DNA of 64,000 nt. Origin: an uncultured Flavobacteriaceae bacterium (GTDB taxonomy: Bacteria > Bacteroidota > Bacteroidia > Flavobacteriales > Flavobacteriaceae). The stretch's first letter is position 1. Each line of letters starts with the position of its first letter. Below the pieces are notes generated by a model. That model made no database searches, was not told where the DNA came from, and saw only the letters and a list, made by a program, of their open reading frames with translations. The stretch is from assembly GCA_938029725.1 (NCBI GenBank), contig CALHGE010000031.1:1-64000 (forward strand), read 5' to 3'. Both the position numbers and the translations under genes were made by a program. This document shows, piece by piece, positions 35,560 to 45,311 of this stretch.

Positions 35560-35567
35560 TAAATTTG
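35560..35567 (+). promoter_or_regulatory. -7 box TAAATTTG before the Lrp-type gene
   Basis: TAAATTTG is an exact TAnnTTTG match, 62 bp before the chosen ATG at 35630. No good TTTG -33 element is visible, so an activator or the repeats upstream may assist. Confidence 0.35.
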
Positions 35568-35629
35568 ATTTTATCTTGATTTTTTATCGGAAAAGTGAAT
35601 TGATTTGCTATAAATTCAGAAAAAGTATC

Positions 35630-36091
35630 ATGTTGAAACTCGACGAAACTGATTTAAAACTTTTAGACTTACTACAGTCGGACTGTAAAAAGACTACTGC
35701 GGCATACGCGCAACAGCTGAATCTTTCCACAACTGCTATTTATGAGCGCATCAAACGATTAGAAAAATCAGGAACTATTGGCGCATATGTAGCCTTAGTT
35801 GATAAGAAAATGGTGAATAAAGCGTTTACTGTACTTTGTCATATTAAGTTGGTGCAGCATATCAAAGCATATGTTTTAAAATTCGAAAGGGAGGTACATA
35901 AATTAGCCGAGGTAGTAGAGTGTTATCATATTAGTGGTGACTACGATTATATTTTAAAGATTCACGTTAGTGATATGGAAGCGTATCGTGAATTTATGGT
36001 TACGAAGCTTACGGCAATTGATAACATAGGCAGCACGCAAAGTTCTTTCGTGATTAATGAAGTGAAGCATACAACTGCGATTGATGTTTAA
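35630..36091 (+). CDS. Lrp/AsnC-family transcriptional regulator
   Basis: The 153-residue protein begins MLKLDETDLKLLDLLQSD and has the Lrp helix-turn-helix (LSTTAIYERIKRLEKSG). A RAM/AsnC ligand-binding domain (VVECYHISGDYDYILKIHV) follows. The ATG at 35630 gives the usual family length. An upstream TTG at 35576 would add an unrelated 18-residue leader. Divergence from the trans-sulfuration enzyme suggests control of that gene in response to an amino acid such as methionine or cysteine. Confidence 0.92.
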   Translation: MLKLDETDLKLLDLLQSDCKKTTAAYAQQLNLSTTAIYERIKRLEKSGTIGAYVALVDKKMVNKAFTVLCHIKLVQHIKAYVLKFEREVHKLAEVVECYHISGDYDYILKIHVSDMEAYREFMVTKLTAIDNIGSTQSSFVINEVKHTTAIDV

Positions 36092-36106
36092 AACCAAAAA
36101 ATAGAT

Positions 36107-36114
36107 TAATTTTG
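36107..36114 (+). promoter_or_regulatory. -7 box TAATTTTG before lpdA
   Basis: TAATTTTG exactly matches TAnnTTTG and lies 30 bp before the ATG of lpdA. A TTG about 23 bp upstream could be the -33 element. An A-rich leader follows, as usual in flavobacteria. Confidence 0.5.
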
Positions 36115-36143
36115 TTTCATACTTTTTAAAAAAAATAACATTT

Positions 36144-37550
36144 ATGAGTTCATATGATGTAGTCGTTATCGGTTCTGGTCCTGGAGGATATGTAGCAGCA
36201 ATCCGTTGTGCCCAATTGGGAATGAAAACTGCCATAATCGAAAAATATGCTACCCTTGGTGGTACCTGCCTAAATGTGGGCTGTATACCCTCTAAAGCAT
36301 TGTTAGATTCCTCACATCATTACGAAGATGCTGTAAAGCATTTTGAGGAACACGGTATTGAGATTCCGGGCGAAATAAAAGTCAATTTAGAGAAAATGAT
36401 TTCCCGTAAGCAAGGGGTTGTTGATATGACTACTAAGGGAATTCAGTTCTTAATGGATAAAAACAAAATTGAAGTTTTCGAGGGTTTGGGAAGCTTTAAA
36501 GATGCGACTCATATCAACATCGAAAAAAATGATGGCGAAAATGAAACCATTGAAGCAAAAAATATCATTATAGCTACTGGTTCAAAACCATCTACATTAC
36601 CCTTTATAAAAGTAGATAAGGAAAGAGTAATTACCTCTACAGAAGCCTTAAAGTTGAAGGAAATTCCGAAACATATGATTATCATAGGTGGTGGAGTTAT
36701 CGGATTAGAGCTTGGTCAAGTATATAAAAGATTAGGTGCCGAGGTTACAGTTGTTGAGTATATGGATAGAATCATTCCAACCATGGATGCGGCTCTTTCT
36801 AAGGAATTGATGAAGACGATGAAAAAGCAGAAGGCCAAATTTGCACTTTCGCACAAGGTTAAATCTGTAGAACGAAAAGGAAATGAAGTTATCGTCAAAG
36901 CAGACAATAAAAAAGGGGAAGAGGTTACGTTTACAGGCGATTACTGTTTGGTTGCTGTGGGAAGAAGTGCGTATACGGAGGGATTAAACCTCGAAGCTGC
37001 CGGAGTTAAAATAGAAGAAAGAGGTAGGGTAGCGGTAAACGCTCATTTACAGACCAATGTATCAAATATATATGCTATTGGAGATGTTATTAAAGGTGCA
37101 ATGTTAGCGCATAAAGCGGAAGAAGAAGGTACCTTGGTTGCTGAAATTATGGCCGGTCAAAAACCGCATATCGATTATAATTTGATTCCTGGAGTCGTGT
37201 ACACATGGCCAGAAGTTGCTGCTGTTGGTAAAACGGAAGAAGAGCTCAAGGAAGCTGGAGTTGACTATAAAGTTGGTCAATTTCCAATGAGAGCTTTAGG
37301 ACGTTCAAGGGCTAGTGGTGATGTTGACGGATTCGTGAAAATTCTCGCAGATAAGAAAACAGATGAAGTATTAGGGGTTCACATGATTGGAGCTCGCTGT
37401 GCTGATTTAATTACAGAAGCTGTTACTGCGATGGAATTTAGAGCATCAGCGGAAGATATAGCGCGAATGAGTCATGCACATCCAACCTATGCAGAAGCTG
37501 TTAAGGAAGCGGCGCTTGCGGCTACTGGAGATAGAGCTTTACATATTTAA
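36144..37550 (+). CDS. lpdA: Dihydrolipoyl dehydrogenase
   Basis: The 468-residue flavoenzyme has FAD-binding VVIGSGPGGYVAA, the redox disulfide GGTCLNVGCIPSK (C42/C47), NAD-binding IIGGGVIGLELGQ, YAIGDVIKGAMLAHKAEEEG and the C-terminal catalytic SHAHPTYAEA. It reoxidises lipoamide in the pyruvate, 2-oxoglutarate, branched-chain or glycine complexes. No E1 or E2 gene is adjacent, so it may serve several complexes. A strong terminator follows. Confidence 0.96.
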   Translation: MSSYDVVVIGSGPGGYVAAIRCAQLGMKTAIIEKYATLGGTCLNVGCIPSKALLDSSHHYEDAVKHFEEHGIEIPGEIKVNLEKMISRKQGVVDMTTKGIQFLMDKNKIEVFEGLGSFKDATHINIEKNDGENETIEAKNIIIATGSKPSTLPFIKVDKERVITSTEALKLKEIPKHMIIIGGGVIGLELGQVYKRLGAEVTVVEYMDRIIPTMDAALSKELMKTMKKQKAKFALSHKVKSVERKGNEVIVKADNKKGEEVTFTGDYCLVAVGRSAYTEGLNLEAAGVKIEERGRVAVNAHLQTNVSNIYAIGDVIKGAMLAHKAEEEGTLVAEIMAGQKPHIDYNLIPGVVYTWPEVAAVGKTEEELKEAGVDYKVGQFPMRALGRSRASGDVDGFVKILADKKTDEVLGVHMIGARCADLITEAVTAMEFRASAEDIARMSHAHPTYAEAVKEAALAATGDRALHI

Positions 37551-37570
37551 TCACTACATCATATGAAAAA

Positions 37571-37600
37571 AAAAGGCAGCCATTTGGCTGCCTTTTTTTT
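37571..37600. terminator. Bidirectional terminator after lpdA
   Basis: An 11-bp perfect stem, AAAAGGCAGCC (37571-37581) with GGCTGCCTTTT (37586-37596), has an ATTT loop and T/A-runs on both sides. It sits between convergent lpdA and the CDGSH gene. Confidence 0.92.
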
Positions 37601-37601
37601 G

Positions 37602-37832
37602 TTAGTTCTTATGTGACCCATCACAATAGGGCGGATTACTTGTTAGTTTACAAGTACATAAATGTGCTTTTTTTGCTTCTTCCACTTCAAAAGTTAATGG
37701 CGGTGTTGCTTTAGCAGCTCTATGTGAGCCATCGCAAAACGGCTGATTTGTGCTGTGGCTGCAAGTGCACCATGAATATTTTTTGTCTTTTTCTAAATCG
37801 CAGGCTATTGGGGAAAATGTTTTATCGCTCAT
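37602..37832 (-). CDS. Double-CDGSH iron-sulfur protein
   Basis: The 76-residue protein has two complete CDGSH motifs, CTCSHSTNQPFCDGSH (about 22-37) and CTCKLTSNPPYCDGSH (about 59-74). Each can hold a 2Fe-2S cluster through three cysteines and one histidine. The tandem layout matches the CISD3/MiNT-like type. Such proteins take part in iron-sulfur or redox handling, but the exact role is unknown. No membrane anchor is present, so it should be cytoplasmic. The gene is alone, followed by the shared terminator with lpdA. Confidence 0.92.
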   Translation of the reverse strand: MSDKTFSPIACDLEKDKKYSWCTCSHSTNQPFCDGSHRAAKATPPLTFEVEEAKKAHLCTCKLTSNPPYCDGSHKN

Positions 37833-37898
37833 GTATATTGATTTTAATCTATGAACGCTAAAAATAGAAGAAACTTATTACAGTTGAGGGCGGGAAGG

Positions 37899-39074
37899 CT
37901 AATTTTTAACCAATCCAAATAACTTCAGTAATACGACTCTTGCTTTTGTGAAAAGAAACCGTATGAACACTTCTCCTTTTTTGAGTATATACTTGAACGC
38001 AGTAGATAGATGGCTTTTAATACTCACTTTGTGTCTCTCGTAAAGTAGTGCAGTAAAAGAGCACACAATCATAAAGGCTAGTGCACTTGCAATAACTAGG
38101 GCAGGAGATAGTGAATGATGAAAATATTGGTATAGCCCTAAGCCAGTAAAACTTCCATATAAAAAGACAAAATGAATAATATAGATGGATAAGGTGCTTT
38201 GTCCAATTTTAAGTAAGGTGCTATTTGTTAGCCATTGTCTACCGAGCATAAACACGGCAAAAGCAATAAAAACATCCCCTAAGCGTATAAAAAGGTAATT
38301 GTTAAAAAATATATCGGCGAAAAGTCGAATTCCCGTTGCTCTAGAAACCTCTAGAAAGAAATCCGAAGAATAAAAAATGAGAACGGCCCCAATAACTGTA
38401 GACATCGTAATTGCTATTGGGTAAAAGTTTTTGTACGCCTTATAACGGGTAAACAAAACAGCGATAAATGCTCCAAAAGAAGCATAGCCAAACCAAGGAA
38501 ATATAGTAAATACTGAGCCGTTAGATTTTACAAAATAATTAGCGATTGCATCTGGCAAGAATGGATACGTCCATTTTTGATATGCTGGTTCAAAGATGAA
38601 TAGGAGCATGGTGATAGCAACCAATACCGTCGGAAATAAGAACTTTTTACTAGAATAGGTCAAGAGGTAAATTGCAATAATTCCTAATATCGATAGCCCA
38701 ATACAATGCAGAACATCGACCAAATAGAACGAACTGTAAATTTCACCATAAAGAATACCTAAAAGGTTTATTCGCAATAGATAGCCTATGGCGAGCAGCT
38801 CTAGTCCTCGGCGAATACCTTTCTTTACTCTCGGGTTTTCAAATCCTGTTTTTGGTACTCGAATAAGCAAATAGGTAAATATAAATCCGGATACGGTAAA
38901 GAAAACGGGCGCGGTCATTCCTCTGAAATACTTCCAAATGCTATAGTACACATCTGAATTGTCGCGAAAAGCGTTGTCGAGAAGTCCGTCTATAAAATGC
39001 CCCTGTAGCATCATGAGAATAGCCCATGCACGCATAGCATCAATAAAATAAAGTCTTGCAGTCTTCTTTTCCAA
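37899..39074 (-). CDS. Multi-pass acyltransferase-family membrane protein (HGSNAT/DUF1624 or acyltransferase-3 type)
   Basis: The 391-residue protein has about ten membrane segments. Its N-terminal motif FIDAMRAWAILMMLQGHF places an R and an H as in membrane acyltransferases that modify glycans or lipids. FFTVSGFIFTYLLIRV fits the same class. The C-terminus is basic (RARVVLLKLFGL end). The donor is probably acyl-CoA and the acceptor is unknown. It is separated from its neighbours by more than 60 bp on each side, so it is likely a single-gene unit. Assignment between related acyltransferase families is uncertain. Confidence 0.72.
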   Translation of the reverse strand: MEKKTARLYFIDAMRAWAILMMLQGHFIDGLLDNAFRDNSDVYYSIWKYFRGMTAPVFFTVSGFIFTYLLIRVPKTGFENPRVKKGIRRGLELLAIGYLLRINLLGILYGEIYSSFYLVDVLHCIGLSILGIIAIYLLTYSSKKFLFPTVLVAITMLLFIFEPAYQKWTYPFLPDAIANYFVKSNGSVFTIFPWFGYASFGAFIAVLFTRYKAYKNFYPIAITMSTVIGAVLIFYSSDFFLEVSRATGIRLFADIFFNNYLFIRLGDVFIAFAVFMLGRQWLTNSTLLKIGQSTLSIYIIHFVFLYGSFTGLGLYQYFHHSLSPALVIASALAFMIVCSFTALLYERHKVSIKSHLSTAFKYILKKGEVFIRFLFTKARVVLLKLFGLVKN

Positions 39075-39224
39075 GGAAAAAATCTCTTTTTAATTTAAAA
39101 TCCGGTCATCTATATGCTTCTATAACAGTATGTTTAGATGCTTTAGCCTTCAAAATTAGCTAAAATACTCGCATCACAAGCCTATTTGAGGTATTTTCGT
39201 TATGCGAACTTTTTAAACGTAATT

Positions 39225-39758
39225 ATGAGTACAATATTGGCATTTGCAGGAAGCAACTCATCATCTTCGGTGAACTTCAAATTGGTAAAACATACGGTTT
39301 CTTTAATTCAAGGGGCCGAGGTCAAGTTAATGAATATGGAGAATTATCCATTTCCGATGTATAGTGAAGACTATGAAAAGCAAAATGGATTTTCAAATTC
39401 GTTGATTGAAATTAAAAATGATATTCAAAATGCAGCGGGCCTCATCATTTCTGTAAACGAACATAATGGCCACCCTTCTGCCTATTTTAAAAATTTTCTA
39501 GATTGGTTATCGCGCTTTGATCGTGATTTTGTCAAAGACAAAACAATACTTTTAATGTCGACTTCACCTGGAAAGAGAGGTGGTGTTGGAGCTCATGAAG
39601 TGGTTAAGAATGTACTTTCAAGATTTGGAGCTGCTTCAATTATAAGCTTTTCATTGCCATTATTCTATGATAATTTTGAGGAAGGAAAAGGCATAAGTAA
39701 TTCAGAACTGTCAGAAACTCATCAAGCCGCTTTATCTAAATTTTTAGCTGAAATTTAA
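39225..39758 (+). CDS. NAD(P)H-dependent FMN reductase family protein
   Basis: The 177-residue protein starts MSTILAFAGSNSSSSVNFKLV, the FMN-phosphate loop of the flavodoxin-like NADPH-FMN reductase family. It also has EHNGHPSAYFKNFLDWLSR and STSPGKRGGVGAHEVVKNV. It reduces FMN, azo dyes or quinones. The ATG at 39225 replaces an upstream start at 39186 that would add 13 unrelated residues. It leads an operon: pabB begins 5 bp after its stop. Confidence 0.9.
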   Translation: MSTILAFAGSNSSSSVNFKLVKHTVSLIQGAEVKLMNMENYPFPMYSEDYEKQNGFSNSLIEIKNDIQNAAGLIISVNEHNGHPSAYFKNFLDWLSRFDRDFVKDKTILLMSTSPGKRGGVGAHEVVKNVLSRFGAASIISFSLPLFYDNFEEGKGISNSELSETHQAALSKFLAEI

Positions 39759-39763
39759 ACACT

Positions 39764-41065
39764 TTGCGTAAACAGCTTTCTTTTATAATTGCCGATAATA
39801 TTGTTTTTAAGCAAGCGCTTTTATGCTGGTCTCAGCAGTTTAATGAGGTGGCTTGGTTAGATAGTAATGAACATTCTGGACGATATAGTTCTTTTGAATC
39901 TGTTTTGGCGGCAGATGCATTAACTGCAAAGATTACAGACGCTCAAAATGCTTTTGCAGATTTAAAGGAGTATTATCAAGAAACCAAAGATTGGATTTTT
40001 GGCTACCTCTCGTATGACCTCAAAAATGATATCGAACACTTGTCTTCAAAGAATCATGATGGCTTAGAACTGCCCGACCTGTACTTTTTTCAGCCCAAGA
40101 AAATTATAAGCATCAAAGGCAACACTGCCCATTTCAACTATCTCAATATGGTGGATGATGAAATAGAGGGTGATTATCAAGCGATTCTTGACTGTTTTAA
40201 AAATGAGCAGTTAGACCCACCTTCAAGGACCAATATTCGAATTAAAATGCGAATTTTTAAGGATGAATATTTCAAGAAGGTTCAGCAAATGCTATCACAT
40301 ATTCATCGTGGAGATATCTATGAGGCCAATTTTTGTCAAGAGTTCTATGCAGAAGATACTGAAATTGATGTTTTAAAGACTTACCGAAAGCTTAATAGAA
40401 TTTCAAAAGCTCCTTTTGCTAGCTTTCTAAAGCTGAGCGATACCTATCTTTTGTCAGCTTCTCCGGAACGCTATTTGCGAAAGGAAGGCACAAAAATCAT
40501 ATCCCAACCTATAAAAGGAACAGCAAAACGCTCGCTTGATACTAAAGAAGACAAAGACTTAAAATCTGCACTAGCCCTTGACGAAAAGGAACGTGCAGAA
40601 AATATTATGATCGTTGATCTCATTCGAAATGATGTGTCAAAAAGCGCTTTGAAAGGTAGTGTGACTGTTGAGGAACTTTGCAAAGTATATTCGTTTCAAC
40701 AGGTGCATCAAATGATTTCTACGATTACTGCGCAAGTTTCAGAAGATAAAAACCCGATAGAAATAATTAAAGAAACTTGGCCCATGGGCAGTATGACCGG
40801 TGCTCCAAAGATTTCGGCTATGAAAATAATAGAGGCCTTAGAATCTTTTAAACGAGGCTTGTACAGCGGTGCTGTTGGCTATTTCACGCCAGAAGGAGAT
40901 TTTGATTTTAACGTTGTTATACGAAGCATTCTCTACAATGCATCTAAAAAATATGTATCGTATTCAGTAGGGAGTGCTATAACTGCAAAAGCAATTCCTG
41001 AGAAGGAATATGAAGAATGTTTGTTGAAGGCAAAAGCAATGCGAGAAGTGCTGGAAAATGTTTGA
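39764..41065 (+). CDS. pabB: Aminodeoxychorismate synthase component I
   Basis: The 433-residue chorismate-binding enzyme has [40 protein letters not shown] and the C-terminal VIRSILYN and [14 protein letters not shown]. The motif [10 protein letters not shown] carries K251, the lysine nucleophile that distinguishes PabB from TrpE (which has alanine). It converts chorismate and ammonia to aminodeoxychorismate for folate. The N-terminal ~130 residues are more divergent. The start is TTG, 5 bp after the FMN reductase stop. No glutaminase (pabA) is adjacent. Confidence 0.9.
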   Translation: MRKQLSFIIADNIVFKQALLCWSQQFNEVAWLDSNEHSGRYSSFESVLAADALTAKITDAQNAFADLKEYYQETKDWIFGYLSYDLKNDIEHLSSKNHDGLELPDLYFFQPKKIISIKGNTAHFNYLNMVDDEIEGDYQAILDCFKNEQLDPPSRTNIRIKMRIFKDEYFKKVQQMLSHIHRGDIYEANFCQEFYAEDTEIDVLKTYRKLNRISKAPFASFLKLSDTYLLSASPERYLRKEGTKIISQPIKGTAKRSLDTKEDKDLKSALALDEKERAENIMIVDLIRNDVSKSALKGSVTVEELCKVYSFQQVHQMISTITAQVSEDKNPIEIIKETWPMGSMTGAPKISAMKIIEALESFKRGLYSGAVGYFTPEGDFDFNVVIRSILYNASKKYVSYSVGSAITAKAIPEKEYEECLLKAKAMREVLENV

Positions 41066-41089
41066 TGAAAATCACCTAACTTGAGCCCA

Positions 41090-41917
41090 ATGGAAGTAAT
41101 AGAATTTAGATTTCATACGCAAGCATGCGAAGTATATGGTTTTTATACGCATCCTGAGAATCCAAAAGGAGTTGTGGTTTTAGTTCATGGTTTTGGAGAG
41201 CATTCTGGCCGTTATATCGAGAAGGTTATACCTATGTTGCTCGCTTCAGATCTAGCTGTTCTAGCTTATGACAATGTTGGCCATGGCAAATCTAGCGGAA
41301 AAAGGGGGCATTGCTCAAGTTATAGTTCCTTGCTTAACATGCTTGGAGATAGTATAGAAGAAGCTAAAAAGAGGTGCCCAAACCTACCTGTTTTTTTATA
41401 TGGTCATAGTATGGGCGGAAACTTAGTTTTAAATTATGCGCTAAGAAGAGAAGCTAAGCTGGCGGGAATAATTACTACCAGTCCGTATTTGCGATTGGCA
41501 TTTCAAGCACCGAAATGGAAAATGGTTTTGGGAAAGATGCTATTGCATGTTATGCCGTCGCTAACACTTCCTTCAGGTTTAGACCCTAAGGGTATTTCTA
41601 GAATCTCTGAAGAAGTTGAAAAATATAAGAATGACCCTTTGGTTCACGACAAGGTGAGTCCTATGTTTTCTTTTCCTGTAATGGATGCTGGAGAGTGGGC
41701 CATTCAAAATGCGGACCAATTAGCGGTAAACACCTTGCTCTTACATGGTACCGCAGACCCCATAATTGACTACAATGGTACAAAAGAGTTTCATCAAAAT
41801 TCAAACAAAACCCTTTTGGAGTCATTTGAGGGTGGGTATCATGAACTTCATTATGATTTGTGCAGCACTGAAATGTTGTCTACGATTCAAGATTGGATGA
41901 AGCAACAATTAGTTTGA
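41090..41917 (+). CDS. Alpha/beta hydrolase, monoacylglycerol-lipase (Hydrolase_4) type
   Basis: The 275-residue protein has VLVHGFGEHSGRY near residue 30, the nucleophile elbow YGHSMGGNL (S about 114), the acid in LLHGTADPIIDY and the histidine in GGYHELHYD. These features fit lysophospholipase/monoacylglycerol lipase. The ATG at 41090 is chosen over TTG 41081. The gene lies 24 bp after pabB and 12 bp before tilS, so it belongs to the operon. The physiological substrate is unknown. Confidence 0.88.
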   Translation: MEVIEFRFHTQACEVYGFYTHPENPKGVVVLVHGFGEHSGRYIEKVIPMLLASDLAVLAYDNVGHGKSSGKRGHCSSYSSLLNMLGDSIEEAKKRCPNLPVFLYGHSMGGNLVLNYALRREAKLAGIITTSPYLRLAFQAPKWKMVLGKMLLHVMPSLTLPSGLDPKGISRISEEVEKYKNDPLVHDKVSPMFSFPVMDAGEWAIQNADQLAVNTLLLHGTADPIIDYNGTKEFHQNSNKTLLESFEGGYHELHYDLCSTEMLSTIQDWMKQQLV

Positions 41918-41929
41918 TACCTTTGTGCT

Positions 41930-43237
41930 GTGCTAATAGAATTTAAAAAACATATCAAAAACAACTTTCCTGAGCTTCAAGAAAAAACGTTTCTTTTAGC
42001 CTGTAGCGGTGGCTTAGATAGCGTAGTTTTGACGCACTTATGTCATGCTTGTACATTAGATTTTTCAATTGCCCATTGTAATTTTCAGCTACGTGGAACG
42101 GAAAGCGATTCTGATGAAAAGTTCGTCACAAGTCTAGCAGCTGATTTAAATTATAAATTTTATGTAACTCATTTTAATACAAATGATTACGTTGCTAAAA
42201 ATAAAGTGAATATTCAAATCGCCGCTCGAGATTTAAGATATGCTTGGTTTAAAGTATTGATGCAGGAAAATGGAATTCAAACACTAGTTACTGCGCATCA
42301 TGCGGATGATAATCTAGAAACTTTTTTAATCAACCTTTCTAGAGGTACCGGTATTGATGGTTTAACAGGAATACCCTCTAAAACAGATGTCATTTCGAGA
42401 CCCTTACTTGCTTTTTCAAGAGCGCAAATTTTAGCTTATGCCGCTGCAGAGAACCTGAAATGGGTTGAAGATAAGAGCAATGTAGAGGTGAAGTACTTGC
42501 GGAATAAAATTCGTCATGAAATCGTTCCCACTTTGAAAGAGCTACATCCTAGTTTTTTAAAGAATTTTGAACTGACACAATCTCATTTGATTGGCGCTAA
42601 CGCGGTTTTGAGTAATCAGATTGCCTTGCTAAAAGCTAGAATTTTTGAAGCACACGCTGATGGATTTCGCATTTCAATTGAAGAATTGGCCGTTTTACAG
42701 CCGCAAAGCGCTTATTTACATGCCTTGTTCAAGGTATATGGTTTTACTGCTTGGCATGACATAGCTAGGCTTCTAAAAGGAATCAGCGGTAAGGCTGTAC
42801 ATTCTAAAACACATCGATTGGTGCGCGATAGGGCGTACCTGTTACTTGAAGAATTACGTATTCAGAAAGTCGAAAGTTTTACGATTAAAGAGGGGCAACA
42901 GCAGATACAAACCCCAATTCACTTGATTATTGAAGAACTTGTTTCCATAAAAGATACTTCTAAGAACATACTTTATGTAGATAAAGATTCGTTAAAATAC
43001 CCACTAGTCGTTAGGAAATGGGAAAAAGGCGACTACTTTTATCCTTTTGGTATGACAGGAAAGAAAAAACTTTCGAAATATTTAAAGGATGAAAAGATCG
43101 ATGTCATTTCCAAAGAAAAACAATGGTTACTTTGTTCAGAAAATCAAATTATTTGGATCGTTGGAAGACGCTCAGATCAACGATTTTCAGTAACTGAAAA
43201 GACAAAAAAAATTGTAAAGTTTACCCTACCAAAATGA
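41930..43237 (+). CDS. tilS: tRNA(Ile)-lysidine synthase
   Basis: The 435-residue protein has the PP-loop ACSGGLDSVVL near residue 24-34, HCNFQLRGTESD, TAHHADDNLETFL, the NLSRGTGIDGLTGI region and RNKIRHEIVP, all typical of TilS. It modifies the wobble cytidine of tRNA-Ile to lysidine and is essential in most bacteria. The C-terminal domain (WEKGDYFYPFGMTGKKKLSKYL) is also present. The start is GTG. The stop overlaps the dsbD ATG by 4 bp (ATGA), so the two are translationally coupled. Confidence 0.95.
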   Translation: MLIEFKKHIKNNFPELQEKTFLLACSGGLDSVVLTHLCHACTLDFSIAHCNFQLRGTESDSDEKFVTSLAADLNYKFYVTHFNTNDYVAKNKVNIQIAARDLRYAWFKVLMQENGIQTLVTAHHADDNLETFLINLSRGTGIDGLTGIPSKTDVISRPLLAFSRAQILAYAAAENLKWVEDKSNVEVKYLRNKIRHEIVPTLKELHPSFLKNFELTQSHLIGANAVLSNQIALLKARIFEAHADGFRISIEELAVLQPQSAYLHALFKVYGFTAWHDIARLLKGISGKAVHSKTHRLVRDRAYLLLEELRIQKVESFTIKEGQQQIQTPIHLIIEELVSIKDTSKNILYVDKDSLKYPLVVRKWEKGDYFYPFGMTGKKKLSKYLKDEKIDVISKEKQWLLCSENQIIWIVGRRSDQRFSVTEKTKKIVKFTLPK

Positions 43238-45213
43238 AATATATAATAGTTAGTATTGTTTTGTTTTTCAGCGTATTATCTGGTTTTGGCCAAAGTGATG
43301 ACGCACCAGTTCTTTGGTCACAAGAAATACATCAGATTTCCGACACAGCGTATGAGTTGGTGATGAAAGCGAAAATAGCGGATGAATGGCATGTGTTTTC
43401 ACAGTTTACGCCTGAAGGTGGCTCTATACCAAGCCAGTTTACCTATAAAAATGTGGGTGCTGATTTCGAACTCATCGGTAACACTTCTGAAAGTGAAACC
43501 ACCAGTAAGTATGAAGAGGTTTTTGAAATTGAAGAAGTATTTTTTATTCAGGAAGCCATTTTCAAACAAAAAATAAAACTCCTAAATTCTGATGTACAGC
43601 AGATTGATATCAATCTGTTTTATCAGGTATGCAAAGAAGTCTGTATTACAGTGGAGAAAGATTTTAATTTCCGATTAGATGGGGGAGAAGCAGTAGTTGT
43701 CAATCAAAGCGTTGATGATAGAAGTTTAGCGCTGACAAAGGCCTTGAAGAAGGATTTAAAAAATAAAGAATTATTAACTGACGAAGCAGATACTCTTAAT
43801 ACGGGTTCTAGTATTTGGGTGATTTTTGGCCTCGGCTTCCTCGGAGGGCTCATTGCACTTTTGACTCCTTGCGTATTTCCTATGATTCCGTTAACGGTAT
43901 CTTTTTTCACAAAGCAATCGCAGAATAAGGCAAAGGGTATTTCAAATGCGATTTTGTATGGTTTTTTTATTGTATTAATTTACTTTTTATTGAGTCTACC
44001 TTTTCATTTATTCGATTCTGTAGATTCACAAATACTCAATACAATTGCTACAAACATATGGTTGAACCTATTGTTTTTCGTTCTTTTCGTATTTTTTGCT
44101 TTTTCGTTTTTCGGATACTATGAACTGACACTACCAAGCTCTTGGGCTAATAAGATGGATGAGGCTTCTACTAAAATAGGAGGTGTTATCGGTATATTTT
44201 TTATGGCGGTAACACTAGCGATCGTTTCGTTTTCATGTACAGGTCCAATATTAGGTGGTTTACTAGGTGGCACAGCTCTTTCGGAGGGTGATATTGCAAC
44301 GAACCTGTCAGCAGGTATGACCGGCTTTGGAGTTGCACTAGCTTTGCCATTTGCTTTGTTTGCCTTGTTTCCAGCTTGGCTAAATTCACTTCCTAAGTCT
44401 GGCGGATGGATGACTACGGTAAAAGTAGTATTGGGTTTTTTAGAATTAGCATTGGCCTTAAAATTTCTTTCTAACGTTGATTTAGTGGGCCATTGGGGTA
44501 TTTTTAAACGAGAAATATTTATCGGTATCTGGATTGTATTATTTCTCTTAATGGCGGGGTATCTATTTGGTGTATTCAGATTTCCACATGACGGTCCGAA
44601 ACAAAAATTATCTATCGGAAGAAAAACTATGGGCTTTTTAAGCGCAGCTTTTTCTGTATACCTAGTTCTCGGACTGGTGAAAGTGGTCGATTTGAAACCC
44701 TTGAGTGGTATTTTACCTCCTGAATTTTATAGCGTTTTCGAAACAGAGAATGATTGCCCTTTAGGGTTGAATTGTTTTAAAGATTTTGATGAGGGTGTTG
44801 CCTATGCTAAATCGGTAAACAAGCCCATTCTTGTCGATTTTACGGGTTGGGCCTGTTCTAATTGCCGAAGAATGGAAGAAAAGGTTTGGAGTCAAGCTGA
44901 TATATACCCTATTCTAAACGAGGAATATGTGTTGATTTCATTATATGTAGATGATAATGTCAAAAAACTTCCAGAAGAAGAGCAGTTCGATTTTCAATAC
45001 GAATCAGGGCGCGTAAAACGGATCGAAACTATTGGGCAGAAATGGGGTACTTTTCAAACCCTGAACTTCAATGCTGCTTCGCAGCCCTACTATGTATTAT
45101 TATCTCCAGAGCTTGAAGTTTTACATCATTCGATTCAATATACGGATAGAGACACGTACAAAGCCTGGTTGAATACTGGCCTTGAAAAACACAAAGCCTT
45201 ATCGCAATACTAG
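43234..45213 (+). CDS. dsbD: Thiol:disulfide interchange protein DsbD
   Basis: The 659-residue protein starts with a signal peptide and an N-terminal periplasmic domain (about 20-160). That domain has the cysteine pair context YQVCKEVCITVEKDF. The membrane domain (about 190-490) has eight segments, including LLTPCVFPMIPLTVSFF and FSCTGPILGGLLGG. The C-terminal thioredoxin-like domain has the active site GWACSNCRRME. It carries electrons from cytoplasmic thioredoxin to periplasmic thiols, supporting disulfide isomerisation and cytochrome c maturation. A strong terminator closes the operon at 45263. Confidence 0.93.
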   Translation: MKYIIVSIVLFFSVLSGFGQSDDAPVLWSQEIHQISDTAYELVMKAKIADEWHVFSQFTPEGGSIPSQFTYKNVGADFELIGNTSESETTSKYEEVFEIEEVFFIQEAIFKQKIKLLNSDVQQIDINLFYQVCKEVCITVEKDFNFRLDGGEAVVVNQSVDDRSLALTKALKKDLKNKELLTDEADTLNTGSSIWVIFGLGFLGGLIALLTPCVFPMIPLTVSFFTKQSQNKAKGISNAILYGFFIVLIYFLLSLPFHLFDSVDSQILNTIATNIWLNLLFFVLFVFFAFSFFGYYELTLPSSWANKMDEASTKIGGVIGIFFMAVTLAIVSFSCTGPILGGLLGGTALSEGDIATNLSAGMTGFGVALALPFALFALFPAWLNSLPKSGGWMTTVKVVLGFLELALALKFLSNVDLVGHWGIFKREIFIGIWIVLFLLMAGYLFGVFRFPHDGPKQKLSIGRKTMGFLSAAFSVYLVLGLVKVVDLKPLSGILPPEFYSVFETENDCPLGLNCFKDFDEGVAYAKSVNKPILVDFTGWACSNCRRMEEKVWSQADIYPILNEEYVLISLYVDDNVKKLPEEEQFDFQYESGRVKRIETIGQKWGTFQTLNFNAASQPYYVLLSPELEVLHHSIQYTDRDTYKAWLNTGLEKHKALSQY

Positions 45214-45262
45214 TTTGTAAAAAGAAGTTTAAGTGCCAATCAAATAGATATATAGGTATAAA

Positions 45263-45289
45263 AAAAAGCCACCTAATAGGTGGCTTTTT
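45263..45289. terminator. Bidirectional terminator after dsbD
   Basis: AAAAAGCCACC (45263-45273) pairs with GGTGGCTTTTT (45279-45289) around a TAATA loop, between convergent dsbD and the metalloprotease gene. Confidence 0.9.
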
Positions 45290-45311
45290 GTATTGAAAAC
45301 ATTTAATTTAT

